Part shown: piece by piece, positions 47,676 through 57,388 of the stretch
How positions within the stretch are numbered: the first letter of the stretch is position 1
Layout: every line of letters begins with the position of its first letter
Assembly (NCBI RefSeq): GCF_023150235.1
Contig: NZ_JAKLLH010000009.1
Location: 56,886 to 120,885 of the forward strand
Length of the DNA: 64,000 nucleotides
Direction: 5' to 3'
Source: Azonexus sp.
GTDB taxonomy: Bacteria > Pseudomonadota > Gammaproteobacteria > Burkholderiales > Rhodocyclaceae
The notes under the pieces: model-generated
What the model saw: the letters and a program-made list of their open reading frames with translations, nothing else
Told to the model about the DNA's origin: nothing
Database searches by the model: none
Program-made: the position numbers and the translations under genes

Positions 47676-48986
47676 TCAGTGAAGGCGCAGCCAGGCGAGA
47701 AAGCGTTGCGGGAATTCCGGCAGTTGGCGGCAGAAGACGAGCGCCAGGGCGGCGTTGATCGAGGCGGCGACGCCGAACAATGCGGGAATGCTCAGGCCGG
47801 CATCGAGCAGGGCGGCGGCAGCGAGCGCGCCGACCACCATGTACAGGGCATTGACAATATTGTTGGCGGCGATGATGCGTGCCCGGTGGCCGGCATCGCT
47901 GCGCAGCTGCAGCAGTGCGTATAAAGGGACGGTAAATAGACCGCCGGCCATGCCGAGCAGGAGCAGGTCGGCCAGTATGCGCCAGACGCTGCCTTGGGTA
48001 AGCAGAACGCCGAGGCTCAGCACTTCGCTGGTATTTGAGGCGGTGGGCGTGGCGAAGCAGAGATCGAGCGCGAACAGGCTCAGTCCGAGCGAACCCAGCG
48101 GCACCAGCCCGAGTTCCATGCCTCGTCGCGAGAGGCGTTCGCAAAGTATCGAGCCAAGGCCGATGCCGATGGTGAAGATGGCCAGCAACAGGCTGACGCT
48201 ACTTTCGCCGCCACCGAGCACGGTTCTGGCATAAACCGGGAACTGGGCCAGGAAGAGTGCACCGTAAAGCCAGAACCAGGAAATCGCGAGGATGATGGGG
48301 AAAATCCCGGCTTGCCGGCGGGCGAAGGCGATGTTGCGCCAAGTTTCCGCCAGGGGATTGCCACTGATGGCAAGCTGCGGCATCGGTGGCGGCGCAGCCG
48401 GCACGCTACGGCTTGCAAGATAGCCGGCCCCGGCAACGATGAGCCCGGCAGCGGCGATCCACCACGGATCTTCGACCGAGCCGGCCAGCAGGCTGCCAGC
48501 CAGCGTTCCGGCGAGGATGGCGACAAAAGTGGCGGATTCGATCAGGGCGTTGCCGCCAAGCAGCTCCTGCGCCTGCAGATGCTGCGGCAGGATGGCGTAT
48601 TTAATTGGGCCGAACAGTGTCGAATGCAGCCCGAGCAGGAAGAGGGCGGCAAGCAGCAGGGCCAGCGAATGCAGCAGAAAGCCGATGGCGGCGATGCCCA
48701 TGATCAGCATTTCCAGCACCTTCACCCAGCGTGTTAGCACGGCCTTGTCGTACTTGTCGGCAAGTTGCCCGGCGCTCGCGGAAAAAAGAAAGAAAGGGAG
48801 GATGAAGAGCCCGGCGGCGAGATTGGCCAGCAGCTCCGGCTTGAGCGTTGTCCATTGCGCCGTCCGGAAAGTAAGCAGGACGACCAGCGCGTTCTTGAAC
48901 AGGTTGTCGTTGAAGGCGCCGAGAAACTGCGTCAGGAAAAAAGGCGCAAAACGCCGCTGCCGGAGGAGGGGAAACAGTCCGCTCAT
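47676..48986 (-). CDS. MFS transporter, lysophospholipid flippase LplT-like
   Basis: A 436-residue protein with twelve hydrophobic segments. The N-terminus FFLTQFLGAFNDNLFKNALVVLL is the hallmark of the LplT family (also the transporter half of LplT-Aas fusions), and STLFGPIKYAILPQHL is the second conserved phrase. These proteins flip lysophospholipids to the inner leaflet for reacylation. No acyltransferase (aas) domain is fused or encoded next to it here, so the exact substrate is uncertain. The ATG follows directly on the GC-rich gap before ppc. Confidence 0.87.
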   Translation of the reverse strand: MSGLFPLLRQRRFAPFFLTQFLGAFNDNLFKNALVVLLTFRTAQWTTLKPELLANLAAGLFILPFFLFSASAGQLADKYDKAVLTRWVKVLEMLIMGIAAIGFLLHSLALLLAALFLLGLHSTLFGPIKYAILPQHLQAQELLGGNALIESATFVAILAGTLAGSLLAGSVEDPWWIAAAGLIVAGAGYLASRSVPAAPPPMPQLAISGNPLAETWRNIAFARRQAGIFPIILAISWFWLYGALFLAQFPVYARTVLGGGESSVSLLLAIFTIGIGLGSILCERLSRRGMELGLVPLGSLGLSLFALDLCFATPTASNTSEVLSLGVLLTQGSVWRILADLLLLGMAGGLFTVPLYALLQLRSDAGHRARIIAANNIVNALYMVVGALAAAALLDAGLSIPALFGVAASINAALALVFCRQLPEFPQRFLAWLRLH

Positions 48987-49139
48987 CCGGGAAACCCGGC
49001 GCGGGGGAGAGGAGCCGGCAAGGCAGGCGACGAAGTCCGCTGCCGGCTACGGTTTTTCCTCTTACCCTGTGGATGTGCGGAGCCATGGCCCGACGCGGAG
49101 CGCCTGGAATCCTCTCCATCGTCGGGCGGTCGATGGGCG

Positions 49140-51929
49140 TCAACCACTATTGCGCAGCCCCGAAGCGATGCCATTGATTGTCAGGTGGATGCCGCGGGCA
49201 ACGCGTTCGTCGGTGTCGCCGGCACGGTGGCGCTTGAGCAGCTCGACCTGAAGGTGGTTGAGCGGGTCCATGTAGGGCGCGCGCAATTTCAGCGACTGCA
49301 GCAGCATCGGGTTGTCGGCGAGCAGTTCATCGCGCTCCAGGATTGCCAGCAGGTGGTGGCGGGTCAGTTCCCATTCGCCCCGGATGCGGCTGAAGATGCG
49401 CTCGCGCAGCTCGGCATCGGCGACCAGCTCGGCGTAGCGCGAGGCAATCGCCAGGTCGGTCTTGGCCAGCACCATGTCCATGTTCGAGAGCAGGGTGCGG
49501 AAGAAGGGCCAGGACTTGAGCATCCGCTGGAGCGTCGCCAGGCCGCCGGGGTTGTCCGCCAGCCAGCCGTCGACCGCCGAGCCGAAGCCGTACCAACCGG
49601 GCAGCATCAGGCGGCACTGCGCCCAGCTGAAGACCCAGGGGATCGCCCGCAGATCCTCGATCCGGTCCGAGGCCTTGCGCGAGGCCGGGCGGCTGCCGAT
49701 GTTGAGCGAGGCGATTTCGGACACCACCGTCGATTGACGGAAATAGGTGGTGAAGCCGGGGGTTTCATAGACCAGGCCGCGATAGGCATTGAAGGCCCGT
49801 TGCGACAGGTCGTCGAGCACCGGGTGGAACTGTTCGGCCGGTTCGACCTGGTTTTCGTGGTCGGTCAGGCTGGCTTCGAGCGTCGCTGCCAGCAGCACTT
49901 CCAGGTTGCGGCGGCCGTTGTCGGGGTTGCCGTACTTGGTCGAGATCACCTCGCCCTGTTCGGTCAGGCGGATCTGGCCGGAAACCGCGCCGGCCGGCTG
50001 CGCCAGGATCGCGTGGTAGGACGGGCCGCCGCCGCGCCCGACCGAGCCGCCGCGGCCGTGGAACAGGCGCAGGCGAACGCCGTGCTGGCGGAAGACGCGG
50101 GTCAGTGCGATCTCGGCCTTGTACAGCTCCCAGCCGGAGGTGAGGAAACCGCCGTCCTTGTTCGAGTCGGAGTAGCCGAGCATCACTTCGTGCTCGTCGC
50201 CGCGGCCGGCGATCAGCACGCGGTAGGCCGGCAGCGCGAACACCGCGTCCATGGTGCGGGCGCTCTGCTGCAAATCCTCGATGGTTTCGAACAGCGGGAT
50301 GATGTTGACGTCGAGGCGGGCCGGCTGCGCACCGGCCGTCGGCCGCAGCAGGCCGGATTCCTTGAGCAGCAGCGCGACTTCGAGCAGGTCGGAGACGCCG
50401 TCGGTCTTGGAAATGATGCAGTTGGGCAGCGCCGCGGCGCCGTACTTGACGCGCAGCGCTTGCGCGGCGAAGAAGATCGCCAGTTCGCCGTGGGTTTCCT
50501 CGCTGTAATCGAGGTAGGGCGAATAAAGCGGGCGCGGCGTGGCGATTTCCACGGTCAACAGCGCGATCCGCTCGTTTTCCGGCAGCGCTTCGTAATCGGC
50601 GCAACGACCGGCCTGGGCCAGCAGTTCGCCGACGCTACGGGCATGCACGTCGGAGTTCTGGCGCAGATCGATCGGCGCCAGATGGAAACCGAAAATCTGT
50701 ACCGCGCGCAACAGCCGGCGCAGGCGGCCGCCGGCCAGGGCGGCGGCACCGTTGAGCTTGAGCGAGTTGGCGAGCACCTTGAGGTCGGCGCGCAACGCTT
50801 CCGGCGTCGGGTAAGCCGCGGCATGGCCGATTTCGTGACGCAGGGGTTCGACGCCGTCGAGATGGCGGGCGGTCTCGGCGAGCCGGGCATAGATGCCGGA
50901 AAGCGCCCGGCGGTAAGGCTCGTCGGCGCGTTGCGGCGAATGGTCGGTCGAGTGTTCGGCCAGCGCCAGCAACTCGGGCGTGACCTTGACCAGCAGGTCG
51001 GAGAGCGGCAGTTCGCCGCCCAGTTCGTGGATTTCGTCGAGATAGTGCTGCAGCGCCGCTGTCGACTGCAGGCGCAGGGCTTCGCTGAGGATTTCGGCGG
51101 TGACGAAGGGATTGCCGTCGCGGTCGCCGCCGATCCAGGAGCCGACGCGGAAGAAGGGCGGCAGCGCCCAGATCTTTTCCGGGTAGCGCTTCTGCAGTTG
51201 CTGCGTCGCCTGGATGTAGAGGCGCGGCAGTTCGGTGAAGAAGGTTTCCTTGAAATAGGAAATCCCGTTCTTGACCTCGTCGATCACCTTCAGCCGCACC
51301 GGGCGCAGCATCCGCGACTGCCACAGGGTCAGAATCGCGTTGGCCAGCCCCAGGTCGTTCTCGGCTTCCTCTTCCGGCGTCAGCTGCATCCGCTCGCGGC
51401 GGTCGAGCAGGCGTTCGAGTTCGCGATGGTTACGGATCAGGCTTTGGCGCTGCACCTCGGTTGGGTGCGCGGTGAGTACCGGGGCGACCAGCGCATGCGC
51501 GAAGAAGTCGGCAATCGCCTCGGGCGAGACTTTCGCGGTCGACAAGGCATCGAGGGCAAAAACCAGGCTGCCTTCGCGCGGTGGCGAACCGGCCAGATCA
51601 TGGGCGCGACGGCGACGGATGTGGTGTTCGTCCTCGGCGATGTTGGCTAGTTGCAGGAAGTAGGAAAAGGCGCGGACGACGGCCTGCGTCGTGTCGCGCG
51701 GCAGCGGGTCGAGCAGGGCGGCGAGTTCGCTGCGCGCGCTGGGGTCGCCGTCGCGGGCAAAACGCACGGCAGTCTGGCGGACCTGTTCGATCAGGGCGAA
51801 GGTCGCTTCGCCTTCCTGTTCGCGAACGGTGTCGCCGAGGATGCGGCCGAGCAGCCGGATGTCGTCGCGCAGGGGTTCATCCTTGCGCGGTTGGGGCACG
51901 GCGCCGGGGGGCTGACTGGAACGGGACAT
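49140..51929 (-). CDS. ppc: Phosphoenolpyruvate carboxylase
   Basis: Adds bicarbonate to PEP to give oxaloacetate, refilling the TCA cycle. The 929-residue protein has the catalytic His segment LTAHPTEVQRQS (near 153), GSWIGGDRDGNPFV, and the mobile loop FHGRGGSVGRGGGP (near 630), and ends with the usual NG-type C-terminus (GIASGLRNSG). The ATG at 51929 overlaps the uspA stop by one base (TGATG). It is the last gene before the gap with the LplT-like gene, and sits beside the lactate and ppsA genes, fitting C3-C4 interconversion. Confidence 0.97.
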   Translation of the reverse strand: MSRSSQPPGAVPQPRKDEPLRDDIRLLGRILGDTVREQEGEATFALIEQVRQTAVRFARDGDPSARSELAALLDPLPRDTTQAVVRAFSYFLQLANIAEDEHHIRRRRAHDLAGSPPREGSLVFALDALSTAKVSPEAIADFFAHALVAPVLTAHPTEVQRQSLIRNHRELERLLDRRERMQLTPEEEAENDLGLANAILTLWQSRMLRPVRLKVIDEVKNGISYFKETFFTELPRLYIQATQQLQKRYPEKIWALPPFFRVGSWIGGDRDGNPFVTAEILSEALRLQSTAALQHYLDEIHELGGELPLSDLLVKVTPELLALAEHSTDHSPQRADEPYRRALSGIYARLAETARHLDGVEPLRHEIGHAAAYPTPEALRADLKVLANSLKLNGAAALAGGRLRRLLRAVQIFGFHLAPIDLRQNSDVHARSVGELLAQAGRCADYEALPENERIALLTVEIATPRPLYSPYLDYSEETHGELAIFFAAQALRVKYGAAALPNCIISKTDGVSDLLEVALLLKESGLLRPTAGAQPARLDVNIIPLFETIEDLQQSARTMDAVFALPAYRVLIAGRGDEHEVMLGYSDSNKDGGFLTSGWELYKAEIALTRVFRQHGVRLRLFHGRGGSVGRGGGPSYHAILAQPAGAVSGQIRLTEQGEVISTKYGNPDNGRRNLEVLLAATLEASLTDHENQVEPAEQFHPVLDDLSQRAFNAYRGLVYETPGFTTYFRQSTVVSEIASLNIGSRPASRKASDRIEDLRAIPWVFSWAQCRLMLPGWYGFGSAVDGWLADNPGGLATLQRMLKSWPFFRTLLSNMDMVLAKTDLAIASRYAELVADAELRERIFSRIRGEWELTRHHLLAILERDELLADNPMLLQSLKLRAPYMDPLNHLQVELLKRHRAGDTDERVARGIHLTINGIASGLRNSG

Positions 51930-52375
51930 CAATGCTTCCAGACGAGTAGAACGGAGGCGTCGGCCATCTTGGCCACTTGTTCGGCGACCGAGCCGACGAT
52001 CAGCTTGGCCAGCCCGCGCTGGCCGTGGCGGCCGATCACGATCAGGTCGACCCCGAGTTCGTTGGCCTTGGCCACCAGGGTTTCGGAAACGCGCTGCTGG
52101 CGGGCTTCGAGCAGGACGGTTTCGACCTTGAGTTCGCCGGCGTCCTGCAGTGCTGCCGCCAGCAGCTCTTCGCCGGCCTTGACCAGCGCCTGCAGCGCGT
52201 GATCGAGGTTGAAGGTGGTGCTGAAGGTACGGTTGTGCATGCCGAGCAAGGTCTCGTCGGCGACGTGGGTGATGTACAACTGCGCGTTGCCGCTGCGGGC
52301 AATGTGCTTGGCTTCGGCCAGCGCGCAGCGCGAGGTTTCGCTATCGTCGATCGCGACCATGATCTTGGTGTACAT
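51929..52375 (-). CDS. Universal stress protein A family
   Basis: A 148-residue single UspA domain. It begins YTKIMVAIDDSETSRCALAEA and has the ATP-binding signature GRHGQRGLAKLIVGSVAEQV (G-2x-G-9x-G-S). UspA proteins help in stress and energy limitation, usually by nucleotide-dependent interactions. The stop overlaps the ppc start, so it is translationally coupled to PEP carboxylase. An AGGAGAACCGC site lies upstream of the ATG. Confidence 0.93.
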   Translation of the reverse strand: MYTKIMVAIDDSETSRCALAEAKHIARSGNAQLYITHVADETLLGMHNRTFSTTFNLDHALQALVKAGEELLAAALQDAGELKVETVLLEARQQRVSETLVAKANELGVDLIVIGRHGQRGLAKLIVGSVAEQVAKMADASVLLVWKH

Positions 52376-52495
52376 GCGGTTCTCCTGGGCAGACTAGGTT
52401 CGTTAAAGCGGGTGCATTCAAAGCAGGCCGGCATGCCAGCCTGTTTTCAAGACACCGTAACAGTTCGCCGGGGCGGTGGCTGTTAGGGAAATCCA

Positions 52496-52525
52496 GAGGC
52501 CGGCAGCAGCTTGCCTGCCGGCCTC
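52496..52525 (-). terminator. Terminator hairpin after the lactate permease gene
   Basis: A perfect 11-bp stem (GAGGCCGGCAG / CTGCCGGCCTC) with an 8-nt loop lies 17 bp past the permease stop, on the downstream side. The T-run is weak (CTGGATTT). Confidence 0.6.
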
Positions 52526-52541
52526 CGGGGGAAACACGATG

Positions 52542-54362
52542 TTAGTGGAAATGCACTTCGTCGTGGCCTTCAACCGGTGCCTCAAGGTCGGCACCGACGC
52601 GCCGCGAGATGAAGGTGACGGCGGAAATCATCGCGACAAAAATGCCGAGCCACATCAGGCCATCGGGGTTGATCGCCGCCTTGGCGCCGGCTGCGACGGC
52701 GACTGCCGCGGCTGCTACCGGCTTGACGTAAGCCGGGACGATACCGGGGAAGACGTAGGCCCAGAGCAGGTGCAGCACGCCGACGATCATCGCCATGGCG
52801 ATCGAGTGCTTGAAGGTGAAGCGGAAGATTTCCGATTCGCGGCCGACCATGCCGGTCGAGCCGGTCGCCACCGAGATCGATTGCGGCGAGATCATCTTGC
52901 CGCAGACGCCGCCGCAGGTGTTGGCGGACATCGCGATCACCGGATCGATCCCGATTTTCTCGGCGGTGACGGCCTGTAGCTTGCCGAACAGCGCGTTGGT
53001 CGAGGTATCGGAACCGGTCATGAACACGCCCAGCCAGCCGAGCAGCGCGGCGAAGAAGGGGAAGGCGACGCCGGTGGTGGCGACCGCATAACCCAGGGTG
53101 ATCGCCATGCCGGAGAAGTTCATGATGTAAGCAAAGCCGAGGATGGTGGCGATGGTCACGATCGGCCACTGCAACGTCTTCAGCGTGTCGCGGGCGACGC
53201 CGCCGGCGGTCTTCAGCGAAGCGCCCATGACCACGATCGAGAAGAACCAGGCGAAGAGGATCGCGGTGCCGGCTGCCGACAGGAAGTTGAACTTATAAAC
53301 GGCGGGTTTGGCCTTGCCGGCCTGGTCGATCACCATCTTGTCCAGCCCGGCGATCGGGAAGGAGAAGTCGAACAGGGTCTTGGTGATCTGGTCGAGCGCC
53401 TGATTGACCGGCTTGATGCCCCAGGCGCAGACGAACAGCGACAGGATGATGAACGGAGCCCAGGCACGGAAGACCTGGCCGCCGGTGTAACGCAGCTTTT
53501 CCTTGCCTTCGCGCTTCGGCTCGTGGTCGAAGTGCCAGCTTTCCTTGGGATGCCAGATCTTGAGGAAGGCGACGGTACAGATGATCGACGCAATCGAGGC
53601 GATCAGGTCGGGCAGCAGCGGGGCGGTCAGCGGCGAGTTGGCCGAGAAGTACTGAGCGATGGCGAAGGAGCCGCCGGAGACCAGGCAGGCCGGCCAGACT
53701 TCCAGGCCCTTCTTCCAGCCGGCCATCAACACGACCAGGTAGAGCGGGACGAAGACCGAGAGAATCGGCAGGGTGCGGCCGACCATTTGCGACAGCGCCA
53801 GATCGGGGATGCCGGCCACCTGGCCACCGACCACGATGGGGATGCCGATGGCGCCCCAGGCGACCGGCGCGGTGTTGGCCAGCAGGCAGATCGACGCGGC
53901 GTAAAGCGGGTTGAAGCCGAGGCCGGCGAGCATCGCCGAGGTGATCGCCACCGGCGTGCCGAAACCGGCCGCACCTTCGATGAAGGCACCGAAGGAGAAG
54001 GCGATCAGCAGCGCCTGCAGGCGGCGGTCGTCGGAAATCGAAGCGAGCGAGTTCTTGATCACCTCGAACTGGCCGGTCTTGACCGACATGTTGTAGATGA
54101 ACAGCGCAGTGATCACGATCCAGCACACCGGGAACAGGCCGAAGGCGCCGCCGTACAGCGTGGACAGCGCCGCCAGGTCAACCGGCATGCCATAGACGAG
54201 AACGGCGATCAGCACCGCCAGGGAGGTGCCGCCCAGGGCAGCGAAATGCCCTTTCATGCGCTTGATTGCCAGCGCCCAGAACAGGAAGAAAATCGGAATG
54301 GCCGCAACCAGTGCGGACAGGCCGATGTTGCCGAACGGGTCGACATTCATTTGCCAAGTCAT
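52542..54362 (-). CDS. lctP: L-lactate permease
   Basis: A 606-residue inner-membrane protein of the LctP family with about 13-14 hydrophobic segments. Family phrases include FGAFIEGAAGFGTPVAITSAML, VAWGAIGIPI and MTGSDTSTNALFGKLQ, plus TCGGVCGKMISPQSI. It takes up lactate (and often glycolate) with protons. It lies downstream of the FAD/Fe-S lactate dehydrogenase on the same strand, with 136 bp between that contain a strong hairpin and a half-site like the GntR operator. The C-terminus is His-rich (GHDEVHFH). Confidence 0.95.
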   Translation of the reverse strand: MTWQMNVDPFGNIGLSALVAAIPIFFLFWALAIKRMKGHFAALGGTSLAVLIAVLVYGMPVDLAALSTLYGGAFGLFPVCWIVITALFIYNMSVKTGQFEVIKNSLASISDDRRLQALLIAFSFGAFIEGAAGFGTPVAITSAMLAGLGFNPLYAASICLLANTAPVAWGAIGIPIVVGGQVAGIPDLALSQMVGRTLPILSVFVPLYLVVLMAGWKKGLEVWPACLVSGGSFAIAQYFSANSPLTAPLLPDLIASIASIICTVAFLKIWHPKESWHFDHEPKREGKEKLRYTGGQVFRAWAPFIILSLFVCAWGIKPVNQALDQITKTLFDFSFPIAGLDKMVIDQAGKAKPAVYKFNFLSAAGTAILFAWFFSIVVMGASLKTAGGVARDTLKTLQWPIVTIATILGFAYIMNFSGMAITLGYAVATTGVAFPFFAALLGWLGVFMTGSDTSTNALFGKLQAVTAEKIGIDPVIAMSANTCGGVCGKMISPQSISVATGSTGMVGRESEIFRFTFKHSIAMAMIVGVLHLLWAYVFPGIVPAYVKPVAAAAVAVAAGAKAAINPDGLMWLGIFVAMISAVTFISRRVGADLEAPVEGHDEVHFH

Positions 54363-54380
54363 ACAATAGGCCTCATAACA

Positions 54381-54391
54381 AAAATGGTCAG
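54381..54391. promoter_or_regulatory. Operator-like half-site upstream of the permease gene
   Basis: AAAATGGTCAG is identical to the left half of the operator at 60427-60437 upstream of lutA (AAAATGGTCAG ACCA), but the right half is not kept. It lies about 20 bp upstream of the permease ATG. Control by the same GntR protein is possible but weakly supported. Confidence 0.35.
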
Positions 54392-54450
54392 GTAAACGTC
54401 AGCTGATTTGCCGATCCCCGGCGTTTACCGTGTAAGTCGTTGTTCCTTCT

Positions 54451-54488
54451 CCGGCCGCGAGTTCGTACCTCGCGGCCGGATTTTTTTT
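54451..54488 (+). terminator. Strong hairpin with plus-strand T8, inside the minus-strand lactate cluster
   Basis: An 11-bp perfect stem (CCGGCCGCGAG / CTCGCGGCCGG) followed by A and eight T on the plus strand. All genes around it run on the minus strand, where the hairpin would be preceded by A8 instead. It could end an antisense RNA, or act as a transcript-stabilising stem between the dehydrogenase and the permease. Confidence 0.7.
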
Positions 54489-54498
54489 GTCTCCTCCT

Positions 54499-57270
54499 TT
54501 AGCAGTTCATCAGGTCCTCCTGGCGCGAGCAGGCTTCGAGCAGATAGGCCACCGAACGGTAGGCGATGCCGGTTTCTGCGGTCAGGCCGATTTCGCAGGT
54601 GCGATTGGTCGAAACGCCGCAGGCACACTGGCTGGGCAGCTCGGAATGAATATGACGCAGCGCGTGTCGGTTAAGTTCGGGCACGGCGAAGCCGCGGTCG
54701 CCGCCGAAGCCGCAGCAAGTGACGCCGGCCGGTTCGATCACTTCCGTGGCGCAAGCCTTGAGCAGGGCGCGCAGCTTGCCGTCGGCACCGGTGCGCTTGA
54801 CGCTGCAATTGACGTGCAGCGCGACCGGCGCCGCCTGCTTGACGATGGTCAGGCGCGGCAGCAGCGCGTCGTGGGCGAATTCGTGGAAGTCGTACACCTT
54901 GAGGCGGCCATCGAGCTGTTTTTGCATCCGTGCCGAGCAGGCGCTGGCATCCATGATGATCGGCAGGCGGCCGTTGTCCGAGGCCTTGAGCAAGGCGGCC
55001 TCAAGCCGCTGCGACAATTCGTTGGCCTCGTCGAGCATGCCCTTGCTGGCCAGCATCTGGCCGCAGCAGAGTTGCGCGAACCCTTCGGGCAGGATCGGCG
55101 CATAGCCGGCGCGCACCAGCAGGGTTTGCACCACGTCGCCGAGTTGCGCCTCGCCGGCGCTGTTGGGCCCGAAGATGCGGCCGCCGCAGGTCGGGAAATA
55201 GACTACCGGGTCGCCCTGGCTGCGTACTGCGGCCGGTGCCTGGCCGGCTTGCGGCATGGCCTTGCGCCAGGCGCCGCCGGAAACGCGTTCGACGAAACCC
55301 TGGCCGAAGATGCCGGCTGCGGCGTGGCCGGCTTTCAACCCGAGGCGGGCGGCGTTGGAGAAGGTGGCGAAATTGTTGCCGATCCAGTGGTTGACCGTGC
55401 GCGTCGTGTCGCCGAGGCGGCGGCCGCGCAGGCGGCGGGTCAGGTCGCCGGTATCGATCCCGACCGGGCAGGCAGTCGAACACAGGCCGCAGCCGGCGCA
55501 GGTGTCGAGGCCCATGTAGGCGTAGTCGTCGCCGACCGCACCCGGCAGCTCGCCGGCGGTGCTGCGCCGGGCCAGTTCGCGGACGCTGGCGATACGTTGG
55601 CGCGGCGACAGGGTCAGCCGGTGCGACGGACACAGCGGTTCGCAGAAGCCGCACTCGATGCAGCGGTCGACGATGTCTTCGGCGGCCGGCATCGGCTTCA
55701 GGTTTTCGAGGTGGGCGTGCGGGTTGTCGTTGATGATCACGCCGGGGTTGAGCAGGTTTTCCGGGTCGAACAGGGTCTTGATCCGGCGCATCAGGTCGGT
55801 GGCTTCGCGGCCCCATTCCAGCTCGACGAAGGGCGCCATGTTGCGGCCGGTGCCGTGTTCGGCCTTGAGCGATCCGTCGTACTTGTCGACCACCAGGTGG
55901 CAGAGATCGTCCATGAAGCGGGCGTAGCGGTCGATTTCGCTGGCGTCGCCGAAATCCTGGGTGATCACGAAGTGCAGGTTGCCTTCCAGCGCGTGGCCGA
56001 AAATGATGCCTTCGTGATAGCCGTGATGGCGCATCAGGGTTTGCAGGTCGAGGGTGGCGTCGGCCAGCGATTCGACCGGGAAGGCGACGTCCTCGATCAG
56101 CACCGTGGTCCCGGTACGGCGCATCGCGCCAATGGCGGGGAAGGTACCCTTGCGGACTTTCCAGTACATCTCGCAGGTCGCCGGGTCGGTCGAAAAAGCC
56201 ATCGGCTCGACCGTCGCAATCCCGGCCAGCGCCTGGTGTACTGCCGAAATCTTCTCTTGCAGGCCGTCGACCGTGGCAGCGCGGACTTCGATCAGCAGCG
56301 CGGCGGCTTCCTCGCCGAGTTCGCGAATCACCGGCGGCAGGCCGGGCTTGTTCTCGACCGAATGCAGGGCCGGGCGGTCGAGCAGTTCGACGGCGGCGAC
56401 CGGCTGCGGCTTGAGCCGGATCACCGCCTCACAGGCGCTGCGGATATCGGGGAAGAAAACCAGCGCCGAGGCCTTGTACGGATCTTCGACCACCGTTTGG
56501 TAGGTGATGCGCGAGATGAAACCGAGCGTGCCTTCGGAACCGATCATCAGGTGCGCCAGGACGTCGATCGGATCTTCGAAATCGACCAACGCGTTGAGGC
56601 TGTAGCCGGTGGTGTTCTTGATCTTGAACTTGTGCCGGATGCGGTTGGCGAGCGCCGGGTTGGCGCGGGTTTCGCGGCCCAGGCGGTCGAGTTCGCCGAG
56701 CAGGGCGGCGTGCGATTGCTTGAAGGCGGCGACGCTGGCCGGGTCCTCGCTGTCGAGCAGGGTGCCGTCGGCGAGCAGCACGCGCAGGCCGGCGAGCGTC
56801 TTGTAGCTGTTCTGGGCGGTGCCGCAGCACATCCCCGAGGAGTTGTTGGCGGCGATGCCGCCGATCTTGGCCGCGCCGATCGAGGCCGGGTCCGGCCCGA
56901 TCTTGCGCCCGTGCGGCGCCAGCCGGCGATTGACCTCGCCGCCGACCATGCCCGGGCCGACCCGGACCTGGCTGGCGTCGTCGGCCAGTTCGTAGGTGGC
57001 GAAGCCTTCGCCGATCAGCGCCAGCACGCCGTCCGAGATCGCCTGCCCGGAAAGACTGGTGCCGGCGGCGCGGAAGGTGACCGGGGTACGGTGCTGCCGG
57101 GCGGCTTCCAGCACGCTCCGTGCCTGACTTTCGTTGTCGATGACCGCGATCACTTGCGGAATCAGGCGGTAGAAACTGGCGTCGGTGCCGTAGGCCAGGC
57201 GGCGCAGTTCATCGGTGATCACCTGCGCGGCGGGCAGGCGGGCGGCGAGGGCGCTAATCAGTGGGCTCAT
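54499..57270 (-). CDS. FAD- and Fe-S-containing D-lactate dehydrogenase
   Basis: A 923-residue flavoprotein of the Dld-II/GlcD-plus-GlcF type. The N-terminal FAD_binding_4 domain has TFRAAGTSLSGQAISDGVL, followed by the FAD C-terminal domain (HALEGNLHFVI). Two 4Fe-4S motifs come next (CIECGFCEPLCPS near 538, CAGCGLCSTACPVG near 593), then a CCG region with LCCGQML (~735) and TCCGFGGDRG (~853). It should oxidise D-lactate or a similar D-2-hydroxyacid and pass electrons to quinone or cytochrome. Its neighbours, lutACB and a lactate permease, support lactate as the substrate. The C-terminus ends in Cys. Confidence 0.93.
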   Translation of the reverse strand: MSPLISALAARLPAAQVITDELRRLAYGTDASFYRLIPQVIAVIDNESQARSVLEAARQHRTPVTFRAAGTSLSGQAISDGVLALIGEGFATYELADDASQVRVGPGMVGGEVNRRLAPHGRKIGPDPASIGAAKIGGIAANNSSGMCCGTAQNSYKTLAGLRVLLADGTLLDSEDPASVAAFKQSHAALLGELDRLGRETRANPALANRIRHKFKIKNTTGYSLNALVDFEDPIDVLAHLMIGSEGTLGFISRITYQTVVEDPYKASALVFFPDIRSACEAVIRLKPQPVAAVELLDRPALHSVENKPGLPPVIRELGEEAAALLIEVRAATVDGLQEKISAVHQALAGIATVEPMAFSTDPATCEMYWKVRKGTFPAIGAMRRTGTTVLIEDVAFPVESLADATLDLQTLMRHHGYHEGIIFGHALEGNLHFVITQDFGDASEIDRYARFMDDLCHLVVDKYDGSLKAEHGTGRNMAPFVELEWGREATDLMRRIKTLFDPENLLNPGVIINDNPHAHLENLKPMPAAEDIVDRCIECGFCEPLCPSHRLTLSPRQRIASVRELARRSTAGELPGAVGDDYAYMGLDTCAGCGLCSTACPVGIDTGDLTRRLRGRRLGDTTRTVNHWIGNNFATFSNAARLGLKAGHAAAGIFGQGFVERVSGGAWRKAMPQAGQAPAAVRSQGDPVVYFPTCGGRIFGPNSAGEAQLGDVVQTLLVRAGYAPILPEGFAQLCCGQMLASKGMLDEANELSQRLEAALLKASDNGRLPIIMDASACSARMQKQLDGRLKVYDFHEFAHDALLPRLTIVKQAAPVALHVNCSVKRTGADGKLRALLKACATEVIEPAGVTCCGFGGDRGFAVPELNRHALRHIHSELPSQCACGVSTNRTCEIGLTAETGIAYRSVAYLLEACSRQEDLMNC

Positions 57271-57336
57271 GATCTCTTCTGTCTTATAGAGGACTGCGCA
57301 ATGCGTTAGTCGGAGCAGCGGACAAATACAACACTC

Positions 57337-57378
57337 AAAAAAATCCCGGAAAGCCGAACCGTGGTTCGAGCTTCCGGG
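57337..57378 (-). terminator. Intrinsic terminator after lutB
   Basis: On the minus strand CCCGGAA pairs with TTCCGGG, with a second inner stem GAACC/GGTTC, followed by A and seven T. It begins 11 bp past the lutB stop. The dehydrogenase gene downstream therefore needs readthrough or its own promoter in the ~65 bp before its ATG. Confidence 0.85.
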
Positions 57379-57388
57379 GAAGAGGGAT

